In this document: piece after piece, positions 1 through 8,479 of the stretch
Layout of the letters: each line of letters opens with the position of its first letter
Numbering within the stretch: the first letter of the stretch is position 1
Assembly: GCF_025994435.1 (NCBI RefSeq)
Contig: NZ_BAQK01000008.1
Span: forward strand, 62,001-126,000
From: Gluconacetobacter johannae
Lineage (GTDB): Bacteria; Pseudomonadota; Alphaproteobacteria; Acetobacterales; Acetobacteraceae
DNA: 64,000 nt
Reading direction: 5' to 3'
The notes under the pieces: model-generated
The model's database searches: none
Told to the model about the DNA's origin: nothing
What the model saw: only the letters and a program-made list of their open reading frames with translations
Position numbers and translations under genes: made by a program

Positions 1-714
1 ATCCTGCTGTTCATCTGCCTCCCGAACTCCGTCGGCGAGGCAGGGTGGCTGAGCCATGAGGAAAGGGAATATCTCTGCAAGGTCCGGCAACGACGCGTGC
101 AAGTCAAAGCCGATCGTACAGCCCATTCGTTCCTTGCGGTGGCCCGCGATCCCTATGTCTGGAAGCTGGCCAGTATTTTCTTCTGTCTATCTTTTGTGAA
201 TGGTACGATTCATTTCTGGCTTCCGCAAATGATCGGATCGGTCGGGTTCGATAAATACACGGTCATGCGTCTTCTGCCGATTCCGTATTTCATCGGGGCC
301 GTGGCATTGATCATTTGCGCGGCACGGTTGGATCGATCGGGAAAGCGTCGCTGGAATATCCTGATTCCGATGGGGTTGGCATTCCTGTGTCTGATCCTGA
401 CGATTGTCTGTCAGCCGCTGATGATGAAGGGAATATTCATCACGATTGCCATCGCATCGCTGTTTACCGTTCTTGGTCTGATGTGGGTGGTTCCGGGGCA
501 GATTCTGCAGGGGCCGGCCGCAGCGGGGGGGATCGCGTTAATCAACAGTATCGGGAATCTGGGAAATTTTTTCGGTCCGAGCATATTCTCGGGGCTGGTT
601 CAGGAGACCGGGCATTACAGCGTCGGACTGGTGATGGACTCGGTCGTCATGTTTCTTTCATTTCTGATATTCTATGTGATCAGCGCAGAGAAATCGGGAG
701 ATGTCCCGTTATGA
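1..714 (+). CDS. MFS transporter, C-terminal part (5' end outside window)
   Basis: The frame is open from the first base, so the N-terminal half lies outside the window. The visible 237 residues begin in the cytoplasmic central loop. There an LPNSVGEAGWLSHEE-like stretch resembles the post-helix-6 loop of the anion:cation symporter (ACS) branch of the major facilitator superfamily, which imports organic and sugar acids. Several hydrophobic helices of the second six-helix bundle follow. The stop codon is overlapped by a possible ATG of the next reading frame (ATGA), which suggests one transcript with the NIPSNAP gene. The substrate cannot be told. The family call is secure; the ACS branch assignment is inference. 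Confidence 0.85.
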   Translation: MLLFICLPNSVGEAGWLSHEEREYLCKVRQRRVQVKADRTAHSFLAVARDPYVWKLASIFFCLSFVNGTIHFWLPQMIGSVGFDKYTVMRLLPIPYFIGAVALIICAARLDRSGKRRWNILIPMGLAFLCLILTIVCQPLMMKGIFITIAIASLFTVLGLMWVVPGQILQGPAAAGGIALINSIGNLGNFFGPSIFSGLVQETGHYSVGLVMDSVVMFLSFLIFYVISAEKSGDVPL

Positions 715-740
715 TCCGAGAGCGGCGGCAGGGGTATCAG

Positions 741-1355
741 ATGCTGTATGAAACCATTACGGTCACTGTATTGCCGGGGACACAGACGAAGGTTCTGGCG
801 GATCTTCATCCCTTGCTTCTGTCGTTGAATGACGGTGGAACCTTCCTTGGCTGCTGGGTGAGCGAAATCGGGCCGCTGAACCAGATCATCATCCTGCGCG
901 CCTTCGTGTTGATGGACGATCTGGCGGGGGCAAGGCAGGCTTTGCTTGAATCGGGTCTCTTTCCCGACAGGGCGATCGGCGTCCGCGACGTTTCGTACCA
1001 AAGTTGGCGCGGCCTGCCGTTTCTGCCCTGTGTCCAGCCCGGCGAATATGGAAAGGTTTACGAAATACGGACTTACCATGTCCGTCCGGGCCATCTGTCC
1101 GATGTCGCCGAGGGTTTCAGGAAGACGTTGCCCGGCCGGACGCCGCTCTCCCCTCTGCTGACGGCGATGTATAGTCTGGATGGGCCAGCGCGGTTTGCAC
1201 ATATCTGGCCTTACGGCAGCCTTGATGAGCGTGCACGCATCCGCCGGGAAGCGGTTGCGGCAGGTATCTGGCCGCCACGCGGCTCGGCAGGCTTTCTGAC
1301 CGAGGACATGCGGTCGCAAGTAGTGGTTCCGGTTGCCTTTTCACCCTTGCGTTGA
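741..1355 (+). CDS. NIPSNAP family protein with two repeats
   Basis: This is a 204-residue protein built of two ferredoxin-like NIPSNAP repeats. The first starts at MLYETITVTVLPG; the second, near residue 100, reads KVYEIRTYHVRPG. Both match the family pattern of a (M/V)YE(x)RTY strand followed by a PG turn. Bacterial NIPSNAP genes often sit in catabolic or transporter operons, but no enzymatic function is established. I chose the ATG at 741 because the family begins at this methionine and an AGGGG sequence precedes it. A longer in-frame start at 711 overlaps the upstream transporter stop as ATGA and would add ten residues. The upstream permease and downstream sulfurtransferase lie on the same strand. 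Confidence 0.8.
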   Translation: MLYETITVTVLPGTQTKVLADLHPLLLSLNDGGTFLGCWVSEIGPLNQIIILRAFVLMDDLAGARQALLESGLFPDRAIGVRDVSYQSWRGLPFLPCVQPGEYGKVYEIRTYHVRPGHLSDVAEGFRKTLPGRTPLSPLLTAMYSLDGPARFAHIWPYGSLDERARIRREAVAAGIWPPRGSAGFLTEDMRSQVVVPVAFSPLR

Positions 1356-1427
1356 CAGGCCACCGAAGGGCGGAGTGTGCGGGATTTTCCGGTGTCTCCG
1401 CTCGGGAAGAGAGGAAAGGAAAAGCGA

Positions 1428-2267
1428 ATGTCCTTGTTGATCGAAGCCGAAGAACTGATGGTCAGGATCGGGCGCCCGGATCTTGTCATTCTGGATGCGA
1501 CATCCGTATTGCCGGGACAATCGTTCGATCCGGATGAAAATTTTCGGGTGCGCCGGATCGTGGGGGCACGCCGGTTCGATATCGAATGCTTTTCCGATCC
1601 CGACACGACCCTGCCGCATATGGTGCCCAGTCAGGGGCGTTTCGGCAGGCTGTTCGGGGATCTGGGCATCGAGGCGTCATCCGAGGTGGTCTTCTACGAC
1701 CAGACGGGTGTCGCGTCGGCATGCCGGGGCTGGTGGCTGGCCGACCTGTTCGGTCATGCCAATGTCCGTGTGCTGAATGGTGGTCTGCCCGCGTGGAGCC
1801 GGGTCAACGGTGCTGTGGAAAGCGGCCCGGCGGCCGCGCCCGTGTCGAAGACCTATCATGCCAGCCCGCGCTATAGCCGTCTCAAGGGGCTGGGGGACGT
1901 GCTGTCTCTGTCGGGTACGCCCGATGCCGTTATTCTCGACGCGCGATCGAAAGCACGTTTTGCGGGAACGGCGAAGGAGCCACGTCCCGGCGTCAGGAGC
2001 GGCCATATTCCGGGGTCGCGGAATGTTCCCTTTGGTGAACTTCTCGACGCCGAAAACCGTTTTCTGCCCGCGTCGGATATCAGATTCCGGCTGGAGCAGG
2101 AAGGTGTGGACGGGGGGCAGCCGGTCATCACGACATGCGGATCCGGCCTGACAGCCTGTGTTCTGGCGGCCGCACTCGTGGTGGCGGGCTTTCCGCGCGG
2201 GGCGGTTTATGATGGCTCGTGGGCAGAATGGGGTTCATTGCCGGATACGCCGATCGCGACGCTTTGA
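1428..2267 (+). CDS. sseA: Sulfurtransferase, two rhodanese domains (3-mercaptopyruvate type)
   Basis: The 279-residue protein has the tandem rhodanese layout of thiosulfate/3-mercaptopyruvate sulfurtransferases. The N-terminal half is the inactive domain, with the WWLADLFGH and VLNGG landmarks. The C-terminal half carries the catalytic loop CGSGLTA with Cys at about residue 237. A CGSG(V/L)TA loop is typical of the mercaptopyruvate branch, whereas thiosulfate-preferring enzymes tend to have CRKGVT. The enzyme moves sulfane sulfur to an acceptor such as cyanide or thioredoxin, normally in the cytoplasm; no signal peptide is seen. The ATG at 1428 follows a GAGGAAAGGA ribosome-binding site. An upstream in-frame start would add 17 unlikely residues. 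Confidence 0.9.
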   Translation: MSLLIEAEELMVRIGRPDLVILDATSVLPGQSFDPDENFRVRRIVGARRFDIECFSDPDTTLPHMVPSQGRFGRLFGDLGIEASSEVVFYDQTGVASACRGWWLADLFGHANVRVLNGGLPAWSRVNGAVESGPAAAPVSKTYHASPRYSRLKGLGDVLSLSGTPDAVILDARSKARFAGTAKEPRPGVRSGHIPGSRNVPFGELLDAENRFLPASDIRFRLEQEGVDGGQPVITTCGSGLTACVLAAALVVAGFPRGAVYDGSWAEWGSLPDTPIATL

Positions 2268-2448
2268 GCCGGACAAGGAAAGCCGGTGCACATGGTGCTG
2301 TCATCCGAGGACGTCGATGACGCGGGCGACGTAGACGAATCCCGTTCGTTACCACGCAGTTGCAATCCGAGGCCCGGCACCTGAGGCTGCCGGCGAGGCG
2401 GGAGACGGCGATCGGATCAAGATCAGCGCAAATCAACAGACACCCGGC

Positions 2449-3396
2449 TTAGAATCTGCCGGCGAAGCTGAGGTACACGGCATTTCCGCTGTGCCGCTTC
2501 CGAACGGCGAACTCAGGGAGCCAGTGAAGCGAACTGTTGATCGCGATGCCGCCGAGCTTGAACCTATAGCGACCCACGGGACCGACTGCAAATGAGCGCC
2601 CCTGGAAACCGCCCAGACGAATCGCGAGAACGCCGGTATCGTCGGTTATCTGATACAATATGGAACCAGCCAACCCGAGACCCGGGCCCGCAGTCCCGAT
2701 CGTTTTGGTTGCTGCCGTATCGAGGTGAAGCAGAGCGCCGCTCCGATAGTTGGTCTTATCGCTTGTCGTTTTGATATCGATGCCGACATTTGCGGAAATA
2801 TCGAGACCGATCTTCCGCTGTATCCAACTGTAGGCCACTGTTGGCGTGAAGGTCCAGTAGTTCGTGCCTATATTCGCGAGCGAGCCGCGATTATAGGGGC
2901 CCGTGGGCGCGAATATGTCCGCTCTGCCCTGAAGAAAATGCCCCCTGCTATGCCAGCCAAGAATCACCGGCGTAACGATCATGTCTCCCAGCCCGCCGCT
3001 GGTGTCTGATCTCGATAGCCGGCCGATACTGCCTCTCGCATCCAGGTATTGCCCAGGCAAGGTGATCCCGGCGCCGAACGCGACGGGGCCGAGATGAAGG
3101 TTGGAGACATAGATTGCACTCAGTGCAAAACTGCTGAAAGCCGCGTCAAGACCGGTGACCACGTTCCCGGCTACGGGAATGTCCTGAGACTTACGTGTTC
3201 CTGCATCGTAATAAAGATTCACGTCCGACCAGTACAATCCCGGTTGCGGAGGTAGAATACCCGCCCCGGGTGTCGCGTAGGCGCCCACAATGTAATGACC
3301 GGCGCCACCCTCCGTCGCCATCGCAGAGGGTAGCGCCACACTTGATGTCGCTCCCACGAGCATGGTGCTGCACCATGCGTATGTCCGAATCCCCAT
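2449..3396 (-). CDS. Outer-membrane Phenol_MetA_deg (SphA-like) protein
   Basis: The protein has 315 residues. A signal peptide ends near an ALPSAMA site, and amphipathic beta-strand segments rich in aromatic and glycine residues follow. The last residue is Phe after FAGRF, the usual C-terminal signature for BAM-dependent insertion of beta-barrels. Overall pattern (GLYWSDVNLYYDAG near the start, GPVGRYRF and SLHWLPEF near the end) matches the Phenol_MetA_deg/transporter family found beside aromatic or hydrophobic compound catabolic genes. A strong GGGAGGGAG ribosome-binding site precedes the ATG. No neighbouring catabolic gene identifies its ligand. It is convergent with the sulfurtransferase, with about 180 bp of apparently non-coding DNA between. 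Confidence 0.75.
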   Translation of the reverse strand: MGIRTYAWCSTMLVGATSSVALPSAMATEGGAGHYIVGAYATPGAGILPPQPGLYWSDVNLYYDAGTRKSQDIPVAGNVVTGLDAAFSSFALSAIYVSNLHLGPVAFGAGITLPGQYLDARGSIGRLSRSDTSGGLGDMIVTPVILGWHSRGHFLQGRADIFAPTGPYNRGSLANIGTNYWTFTPTVAYSWIQRKIGLDISANVGIDIKTTSDKTNYRSGALLHLDTAATKTIGTAGPGLGLAGSILYQITDDTGVLAIRLGGFQGRSFAVGPVGRYRFKLGGIAINSSLHWLPEFAVRKRHSGNAVYLSFAGRF

Positions 3397-4105
3397 GCTC
3401 TCCCTCCCTATATCCTGTCGCAGCCTGGATCACCTCGGCCGCGCGGGTCAGATAAACCGCCAGAACACGCATAGGGACCTCACCAGCGAGGCGTAGTTAC
3501 CTAAGTCAGCTTGATGGATATTAAGCTGGGAAATATTAGAACGATGGCAAGACGAACAATATTGTCGTCGTAAAGTGCCCGGTTTGGGTAAACAACGGTC
3601 TCCTCATGCTGAATGCCTGGCTTGACCGGTAATGGGCCAAGTAACACAAGGTGGGAAATGCCTGCCAAAAGGAAGCATGATGATATTGCTTCCGTCACGC
3701 TACCAGTCGAATGCCAAGATCTTCCTGTCTTCGCCTGCCCATTTGGATCGACGGCCGCAGTTGGATCAATCCGGTATTTGTCCTTCACGACATTGGTTTT
3801 GTTGTCGGTCGAGAATTTGAATGTCGGAATAACGCTCCAAACGATACGGCGGTTGCCGGCGGAGGCGCCGACAAGTGGGGCTGCCGGGATTGAACAGAGC
3901 CGCTGTCCGCAATCGCAGACTCGGGGACCATTCCGGGGAATGGGGATACCCGCGTCAGATTGACGCGGGGGGTTCGATTTCGGTTGGGACAGATATTCAT
4001 ATCTCCGCTCCGGCCTGGTTGCGTGTGCTAACAAGGCATGTACCGAACGATATCGGCTCCAAAAAAGAAATCGGGTAAATCATGGATGACGGCACACCGT
4101 GTGGT
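3397..4105. other. Stretch without a recognisable gene
   Basis: About 700 bases between the outer-membrane protein and the HAD remnant hold no frame I can assign. A 177-codon minus-strand frame spans 3501-4034, but its composition is mixed and it lacks a ribosome-binding site. Only a short piece (IVWSVIPTFKFSTDNKT) has a protein-like, beta-strand look. Local base composition is lower in GC than the flanking genes. Together with the truncated HAD gene this suggests decayed sequence. The last ~100 bases (3397-3500) presumably carry the promoter of the outer-membrane gene. Confidence 0.5.
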
Positions 4106-4516
4106 TCAGTTGGAGCCGTCTGTCTGCCAGCCGTCGTGGGCAGGAAATACCTGATTCCAGTATTTTCTCATGGACACCACGACCCAACCGGCCAGCCCCG
4201 CCATATCCAGCGCTTTGGCGAGCCGCCCGATGTCGCTGTTGCGGTCGTACGCAACTTCTCGTGTCGCATCATCGTGATGCACAATCAGACCAAGACGGGG
4301 ACCCGATCCGCTGGTCGTGTATTGCAGCATCCGCAAGTTGCCGTCCGAGTTGCCAAATGCAACGATTGGCCGCCGCCCGACGAATTTGCCGATGGCTTCC
4401 GGTTTTCCGGTTCCGTCATCTACAAAATCGACCGCGGGCAGACGAAACAATTCGCCCGTTCCGCCCGCGGACACCTGGTAACGTGTTTTGATTGTAGAGC
4501 CGATGATCTGCAACAA
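4106..4516 (-). pseudogene. C-terminal remnant of HAD-family hydrolase
   Basis: The 136 codons match the C-terminal part of the haloacid-dehalogenase-like hydrolase that commonly accompanies DUF3300/DUF2950 genes. Recognisable blocks are GSTIKTRY, VGRRPIVAFGNSDGN (the acidic motif IV region), LIVHHDDATRE, AYDRNSDIGRL and the terminal WNQVFP. The N-terminal half, which carries the nucleophile motif DxDxT/V and the cap, is absent. Sequence directly upstream is the end of the DUF2950 gene at 4562, leaving about 45 bases. The gene therefore looks 5'-truncated by deletion and cannot make an active phosphatase. If the fragment is still translated it would come from the DUF2950 message. Confidence 0.75.
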
Positions 4517-4561
4517 TACAGGCGCGCCGTCGTGTTTGCGGCGGAGCAGGACGGTGCCCGC

Positions 4562-5515
4562 TCACTCGCCGGGCGTTTCAATTTTTGTCCAGTCGAGGTC
4601 GGGATTGAACGTGACAATGCGCGCGACGCGCGACGACGTATCCGGGCCAAGATCTTGCTGGAATACGACGCCTTCCTTGCCGACGATGAAGGTCATGATC
4701 CCCGACGCGCCATAGATCGCGGGCCACGCGATCAAGGCAAATCCGTCAACCATCTTCCCCTCGCGAATGTAAGATTTGGCGCCATCGGGGGCGCCGGCGC
4801 CGCTCGCAGTCAGAATACGATACCGATATCCCTCATACGGCACTGGATTATTCGGGTCGATCTGGCTGGAGTAGCCCTCGGACACCGCAGTTACGAAGAG
4901 CGGAGTGAGGGGGCTTTCGGGTATGCCGGGGGTCGAAGGCCAATAAAGACCATCGTAATTTCCGGGGGTGCTTGCCAGCCGCATGGCGTAAACCCCGGTG
5001 CCCGTTGCCTGCCTGAACATATCAAAATAGGCGTGTTGGGCGTCGACATAGGCAAGGCATATACGAATGGCTGCTATTTCGTTCCTGCCGATACGACGAT
5101 TGATGATCTCCTGCGCGCCGGTACGCGAATCAAATCGCCATCTTCCCGAGGTGCGAACGATGGGAATGGGCATCGGCCAGTCACTTGGACCCACCTGAAC
5201 GACCATCCGATCCGGCGCGATTGGCGTAATCTTATGACCGGCGTCGTAAGCCTGCAGGAAGTTCATGGCTTGCGCGCGGTCTTTGACCGCGTCGCCAGAG
5301 CGAACAAGCGCCTCGCTGCCGGGACCGAGCACTTTGCCGATCGCTCCTGCATCGTGCGTCTGCAAGGCGTCGACAAGCGCCGTTACGGCGTCTTGAGGGG
5401 AAGCGAAGCTCGGTTGAGCCGAACGCGCCATGGCGGGGCCGCCATACAGAATGGCAAGCGCTACCAGCGTCGTCGTCCCCAAGCGACGTCCGCCTCTTTT
5501 TTTATCGGCGACCAT
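4562..5515 (-). CDS. DUF2950 family exported protein
   Basis: The protein has 317 residues. The start at 5515 follows an AGGGGAGG ribosome-binding site and begins MVADKKRGGRRL, then a signal peptide ending at GPAMA. The mature part shows DUF2950 landmarks: FASPQDAVTALVDAL near the start, ARICLAYVDAQHAYF-like helix (here AIRICLAYVDAQ), YYGLYWP-like segment (here YDGLYWP), PYEGYRYRILT, and FALIAWPAIYGASGIMTF near the end. Function of the family is unknown and it is presumed periplasmic. Its 5' end overlaps the 3' end of the DUF3300 gene by 14 bases, so the two are translationally coupled. The frame can be read much further upstream, but that extension only shadows DUF3300. Confidence 0.88.
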   Translation of the reverse strand: MVADKKRGGRRLGTTTLVALAILYGGPAMARSAQPSFASPQDAVTALVDALQTHDAGAIGKVLGPGSEALVRSGDAVKDRAQAMNFLQAYDAGHKITPIAPDRMVVQVGPSDWPMPIPIVRTSGRWRFDSRTGAQEIINRRIGRNEIAAIRICLAYVDAQHAYFDMFRQATGTGVYAMRLASTPGNYDGLYWPSTPGIPESPLTPLFVTAVSEGYSSQIDPNNPVPYEGYRYRILTASGAGAPDGAKSYIREGKMVDGFALIAWPAIYGASGIMTFIVGKEGVVFQQDLGPDTSSRVARIVTFNPDLDWTKIETPGE

Positions 5516-6812
5516 GAAAACCTCCCCTGCCACCACCACCACCACGCCCTTGAAACCCGCCTCCACCGCCCCGACGCTGAAAATTGGCCGATTGCCGACT
5601 TTGCGCGCCGCGTTGGCTGAAAGCGCCAGTCCGGCCACCGTCACCAACGCCACCAAACGCGCCAGAACGCTGAAAGCCGCCACTTTGCGGTTGAAAGCGC
5701 TGCCCGCCCCTTCCTTGCCCAAGTGCAGCGCTGTTGGGGCGTCCCTGAAAACTGGGCTGCGGACGACTGCCGGGGTTAAGGTTTGGCCGGTTGGCCGGGG
5801 TGGAGCTCCTGGGATGTTGCGGCGTGGGCCTGTTAACGAGGTTACCGGCCACCGGGACACTCCGCCGGCCGATTGAGTTGGTTGGCAGCCCTGTGCTGCG
5901 AACCGGCCGGCCCACGGGTCCACCGGCGGGTCTTTGCAAGTTGGTCGGCCGTTGACCGCCGGTCCGGTTCCAACTGGGGCTCCACGTGCCGGAGGTCACA
6001 TGCTGCCGGTTCGTATTGATGTTATTGTAGCGACTGGCGTTCACATTGACGTTGCCATGGTTCCAGTTCGGACTCGACCACCCCCAAAGCGAAGAGCTGA
6101 TGGCTACCCCTGTTCCGAAGGCAAGGCCGCCGAGAAGGGCGGTGCCTGCCACGTAAGCCGGCGCGGGAGAGGCTTCGACCGGAGGATATGTCGGGTAGGG
6201 CCACGGGCCGTAGACGGTCGATGGGCTGTAGGTTGGAACATAGACCACGTCGGGTTGGGCCGGTTCGACGATGATCGTCTCTTGAGACCCGCCCTCCGAT
6301 GGGGCTTGCGTCCGCACGGTCTGCTGCGGGGTCGATTGCAGATGTTTTTGCGCCTGCGCCTGACGGCGAAGTCTCTGTACGCTGTCCAGGACGTCTTTTT
6401 GCTGATTTGCAAACGCATATCCCAATTGCTGGGTCCAACCGAGATTGCCGTTCATCTGTGAAAGCGCCTGCGGGAAGGGAATGAGAGACTTCACACTCGG
6501 ATCCCAGTCGAGCGCATCGAGTGCCTTGGTCAACGCGGCCCCCTTGAGCGACTTATGCGCCGGATCGGACGCCCAACGCTCGGCTTCGACGATTTCCACC
6601 GGAAATGTCGACGCTATCAACATCTGAGTGAGCAGCGTGTCCGGGTACAGGGCGATGGGCGCAAGCAGCGCGTCGATCTGTTCCATGTCGAACTGTTCCG
6701 CCCCGGACTGCTGCTGCACCGGGGCAGGGCCGGCCTGGGCTTCTGCACAATTTAGCCATGCAGCGTTCAGAGCCAGCGCTGTCGTCAGTATGGGGAGCCA
6801 TTGACGTTGCAT
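5502..6812 (-). CDS. DUF3300 family exported protein with Gly/Arg-rich tail
   Basis: The protein has 436 residues. A signal peptide (start MQRQWLPI) ends near NCAEA. The DUF3300 domain then covers roughly residues 40-220, with LLAPIALYPDTLL, IVEAERW, LDWDPSVKSLIPFPQ and VYVPTYSPSTVYGPWPYP-type blocks. The second half is low-complexity, rich in Asn, Gly, Gln and Arg, and ends in GGGRGG repeats. Function is unknown; the family is envelope-associated and usually paired with DUF2950, as here. The ATG at 6812 is preceded by AAGGAAG. The Arg/Gly-rich end is encoded by repetitive GC-rich DNA, which explains the long open antisense frames over it. Confidence 0.88.
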   Translation of the reverse strand: MQRQWLPILTTALALNAAWLNCAEAQAGPAPVQQQSGAEQFDMEQIDALLAPIALYPDTLLTQMLIASTFPVEIVEAERWASDPAHKSLKGAALTKALDALDWDPSVKSLIPFPQALSQMNGNLGWTQQLGYAFANQQKDVLDSVQRLRRQAQAQKHLQSTPQQTVRTQAPSEGGSQETIIVEPAQPDVVYVPTYSPSTVYGPWPYPTYPPVEASPAPAYVAGTALLGGLAFGTGVAISSSLWGWSSPNWNHGNVNVNASRYNNINTNRQHVTSGTWSPSWNRTGGQRPTNLQRPAGGPVGRPVRSTGLPTNSIGRRSVPVAGNLVNRPTPQHPRSSTPANRPNLNPGSRPQPSFQGRPNSAALGQGRGGQRFQPQSGGFQRSGAFGGVGDGGRTGAFSQRGAQSRQSANFQRRGGGGGFQGRGGGGGRGGFHGRR

Positions 6813-6837
6813 GATCGCGCTTCCTTTATGCAGCGTT

Positions 6838-7602
6838 TCACGAAGTCGGGTTGAGTGGCGGAAGTGCGTTGATTGTCTTCCTGTGATGACGTTGGCGTCG
6901 GAGCAGTTGCGCCGCTTGACCCAGGCGACGAGCATCGCCACGGTTCCGGCCCCGGGATGGTCCGAACAAATGCCTTTCCAGAATGGCGGTTTGCGCGTTC
7001 AGTTGCGGAGAGGACGATTCACCCACCCGGCAAGCGATCCAACGTTGCAGCGCCCGAAAGGTGGCTTTCGGCTCGGCGGTTCGACACGCGCGCTCCAGGT
7101 TCCGAAAGGCGATCCGCTCGGCACCGCCCCATGCCGCGCGGCGTGCCGATATGTGGGGAGCAACAAAATCCAGCGCCGCGAGCGCAAGCCCCGGTACGTC
7201 GGTTGCGCGCCGCGTGACCACTCTCTTCAGCGCATCACCGACGTGGAATGTGCCAGAAGGGAAGGGCGCCCAACTCTCGGTCAGCGTCACGTCGGGGGAG
7301 GCCACAATCGGTTCCGCCGGATCGAACCCGGGTGGCACGATAGCCTCAAGAGAGAGACCCGGCCCCATCGTCGTTGCCTGGCTTTCGAACCGCAATACCT
7401 GCGCGCCCTCCACGCGAGGCGATGCGACCCGCGGAGGATAGGCCATTTCGTCCGGAAAAAGGACGTCAGCAAAGATATGCACAGTTTGGCCGACCATAAC
7501 GGTCCCCACAGGCTCGCGCGTGGCGCGCAGCAGCATCGTTTGAGCACAGGCATACTGTACGCACATGAGGCAAACGATCAGGATACCCAACGCCTGTATC
7601 AT
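6838..7602 (-). CDS. Short BatD-like protein
   Basis: The 254-residue protein starts with a hydrophobic signal segment (MIQALGILIVCLMC). It then shows BatD features: the REPVGTVMVGQTVHIFADVLFP beta-sandwich start, a GTFHVGDALKRVVTRRATDVPGL segment and, near the end, a LERHLFGP motif resembling the C-terminal LYG region. BatD proteins of aerotolerance (Bat) operons are normally about 400-600 residues, so this copy lacks much of the middle, including the usual transmembrane segment. Its start overlaps the stop of the upstream VWA/TPR remnant as ATGA, the usual Bat operon order. With that neighbour broken, this gene is probably non-functional or decaying. Confidence 0.6.
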   Translation of the reverse strand: MIQALGILIVCLMCVQYACAQTMLLRATREPVGTVMVGQTVHIFADVLFPDEMAYPPRVASPRVEGAQVLRFESQATTMGPGLSLEAIVPPGFDPAEPIVASPDVTLTESWAPFPSGTFHVGDALKRVVTRRATDVPGLALAALDFVAPHISARRAAWGGAERIAFRNLERACRTAEPKATFRALQRWIACRVGESSSPQLNAQTAILERHLFGPSRGRNRGDARRLGQAAQLLRRQRHHRKTINALPPLNPTS

Positions 7603-8300
7603 GGAGCCGTTCCCTGCTGCTCAAGCTGGCAGGCGAATCGGGCGCGCAGGAAATCTGCCGGCCTGGTTTGCACACGGCGTAGCCACAGGGCGCGGATCGC
7701 GTCATCCGCCATGGCTGGAACCGCGGCGTCATCAGGTGCGGGATGGTCGTCACGATCCCGATCCCGGCGATATCTCTCATCGGGCACGACCCGTTCCTGC
7801 CCTGTCTGCTCGCCCTGGAGGTGAGAGAGGCGAGAGCCAGAGCGCGATTGGCAACGGCGTCTGTCCATCCCGGCCGCATCGCCAGCGCCTGGTCATACTG
7901 CCGGACCGCATCCGTATATTTTCCAAGCATCACCAGCGCATTTCCTCGATCGTAAGACGACACCGAGGTCTTCGACAGAGCGAAGCTTTGTTCTGCCTCG
8001 ACAAAGCGACCTGCCTTCATCAGGGCGACACCACGCCAGACCGGATCGGCGAAGACGTCGGCAGCGCGGTCGAACCTGCCATGTCGAAGCAGGAGTGCGC
8101 CTCTCTGGTCCGCCGTTGCCCAGAGCGCGCGCCAACCATCGTGCCAACTGAATCCCGCAAGGGCCATGGAGATCGGGAGGCCCTGATTGGGAAAGCGGGC
8201 CGTGGGAACCACTTCGTCCGCCAGCACGAATATCGCGCCCCCCTTGCCCACTTTCCGACAGCATTTGTCGTGCGTCGGCGATAGCGGCAGGAAGCGCGTC
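7599..8300 (-). pseudogene. Remnant of VWA/TPR (BatB/BatC-type) protein, truncated and frameshifted
   Basis: One minus-strand frame encodes the membrane-proximal and TPR part of a Bat-type VWA protein. It reads LWATADQRGALLLRHGRFDRAA, then DPVWRGVALMKAGRF and DRGNALVMLGKYTDAVRQYDQAL, as far as NRALALA. At about position 7830 homology jumps to another minus-strand frame, which continues RLSHLQGEQ and ends IRALWLRRVQTRPADFLRARF, the usual C-terminal motif. That frame stops exactly on the ATG of the BatD-like gene. The frameshift falls in a CTCTCGCCTCTCTCACC slippery tract. The whole von Willebrand A domain with its MIDAS motif is missing upstream, so even without the frameshift the gene would be a fragment. 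Confidence 0.7.
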
Positions 8301-8479
8301 GCCCGCTTGCGACGGTGGTGACCGGCGGCCTGGTTTCCCCCATCCTTCTTACATTGCTCGCGCTGCCTTCGAGCGGGGACTCGCGTTTTGTCCGCATGGA
8401 CCAACGGTCATCGCGGTGCTGTGGAACCGCCGTGGGCAATATCGTCGATGTGCGTTCCGCATTGGGATAATATGACTGC

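Noticed and set aside
3361..3377. CATGGTG-ctg-CACCATG palindrome as an operator
   Set aside because: It lies inside the coding sequence for the signal peptide of the outer-membrane protein, with no regulator nearby, so I treat it as coincidental.
3501..4034. 177-codon minus-strand frame as a gene
   Set aside because: It has no ribosome-binding site, its composition changes along its length, and no family is recognisable apart from a short beta-strand-like piece; it is probably decayed sequence.
4082..5620. 512-codon plus-strand frame opposite DUF2950 and the HAD remnant
   Set aside because: It has no domain signature; the minus strand carries coupled genes with ribosome-binding sites and signal peptides.
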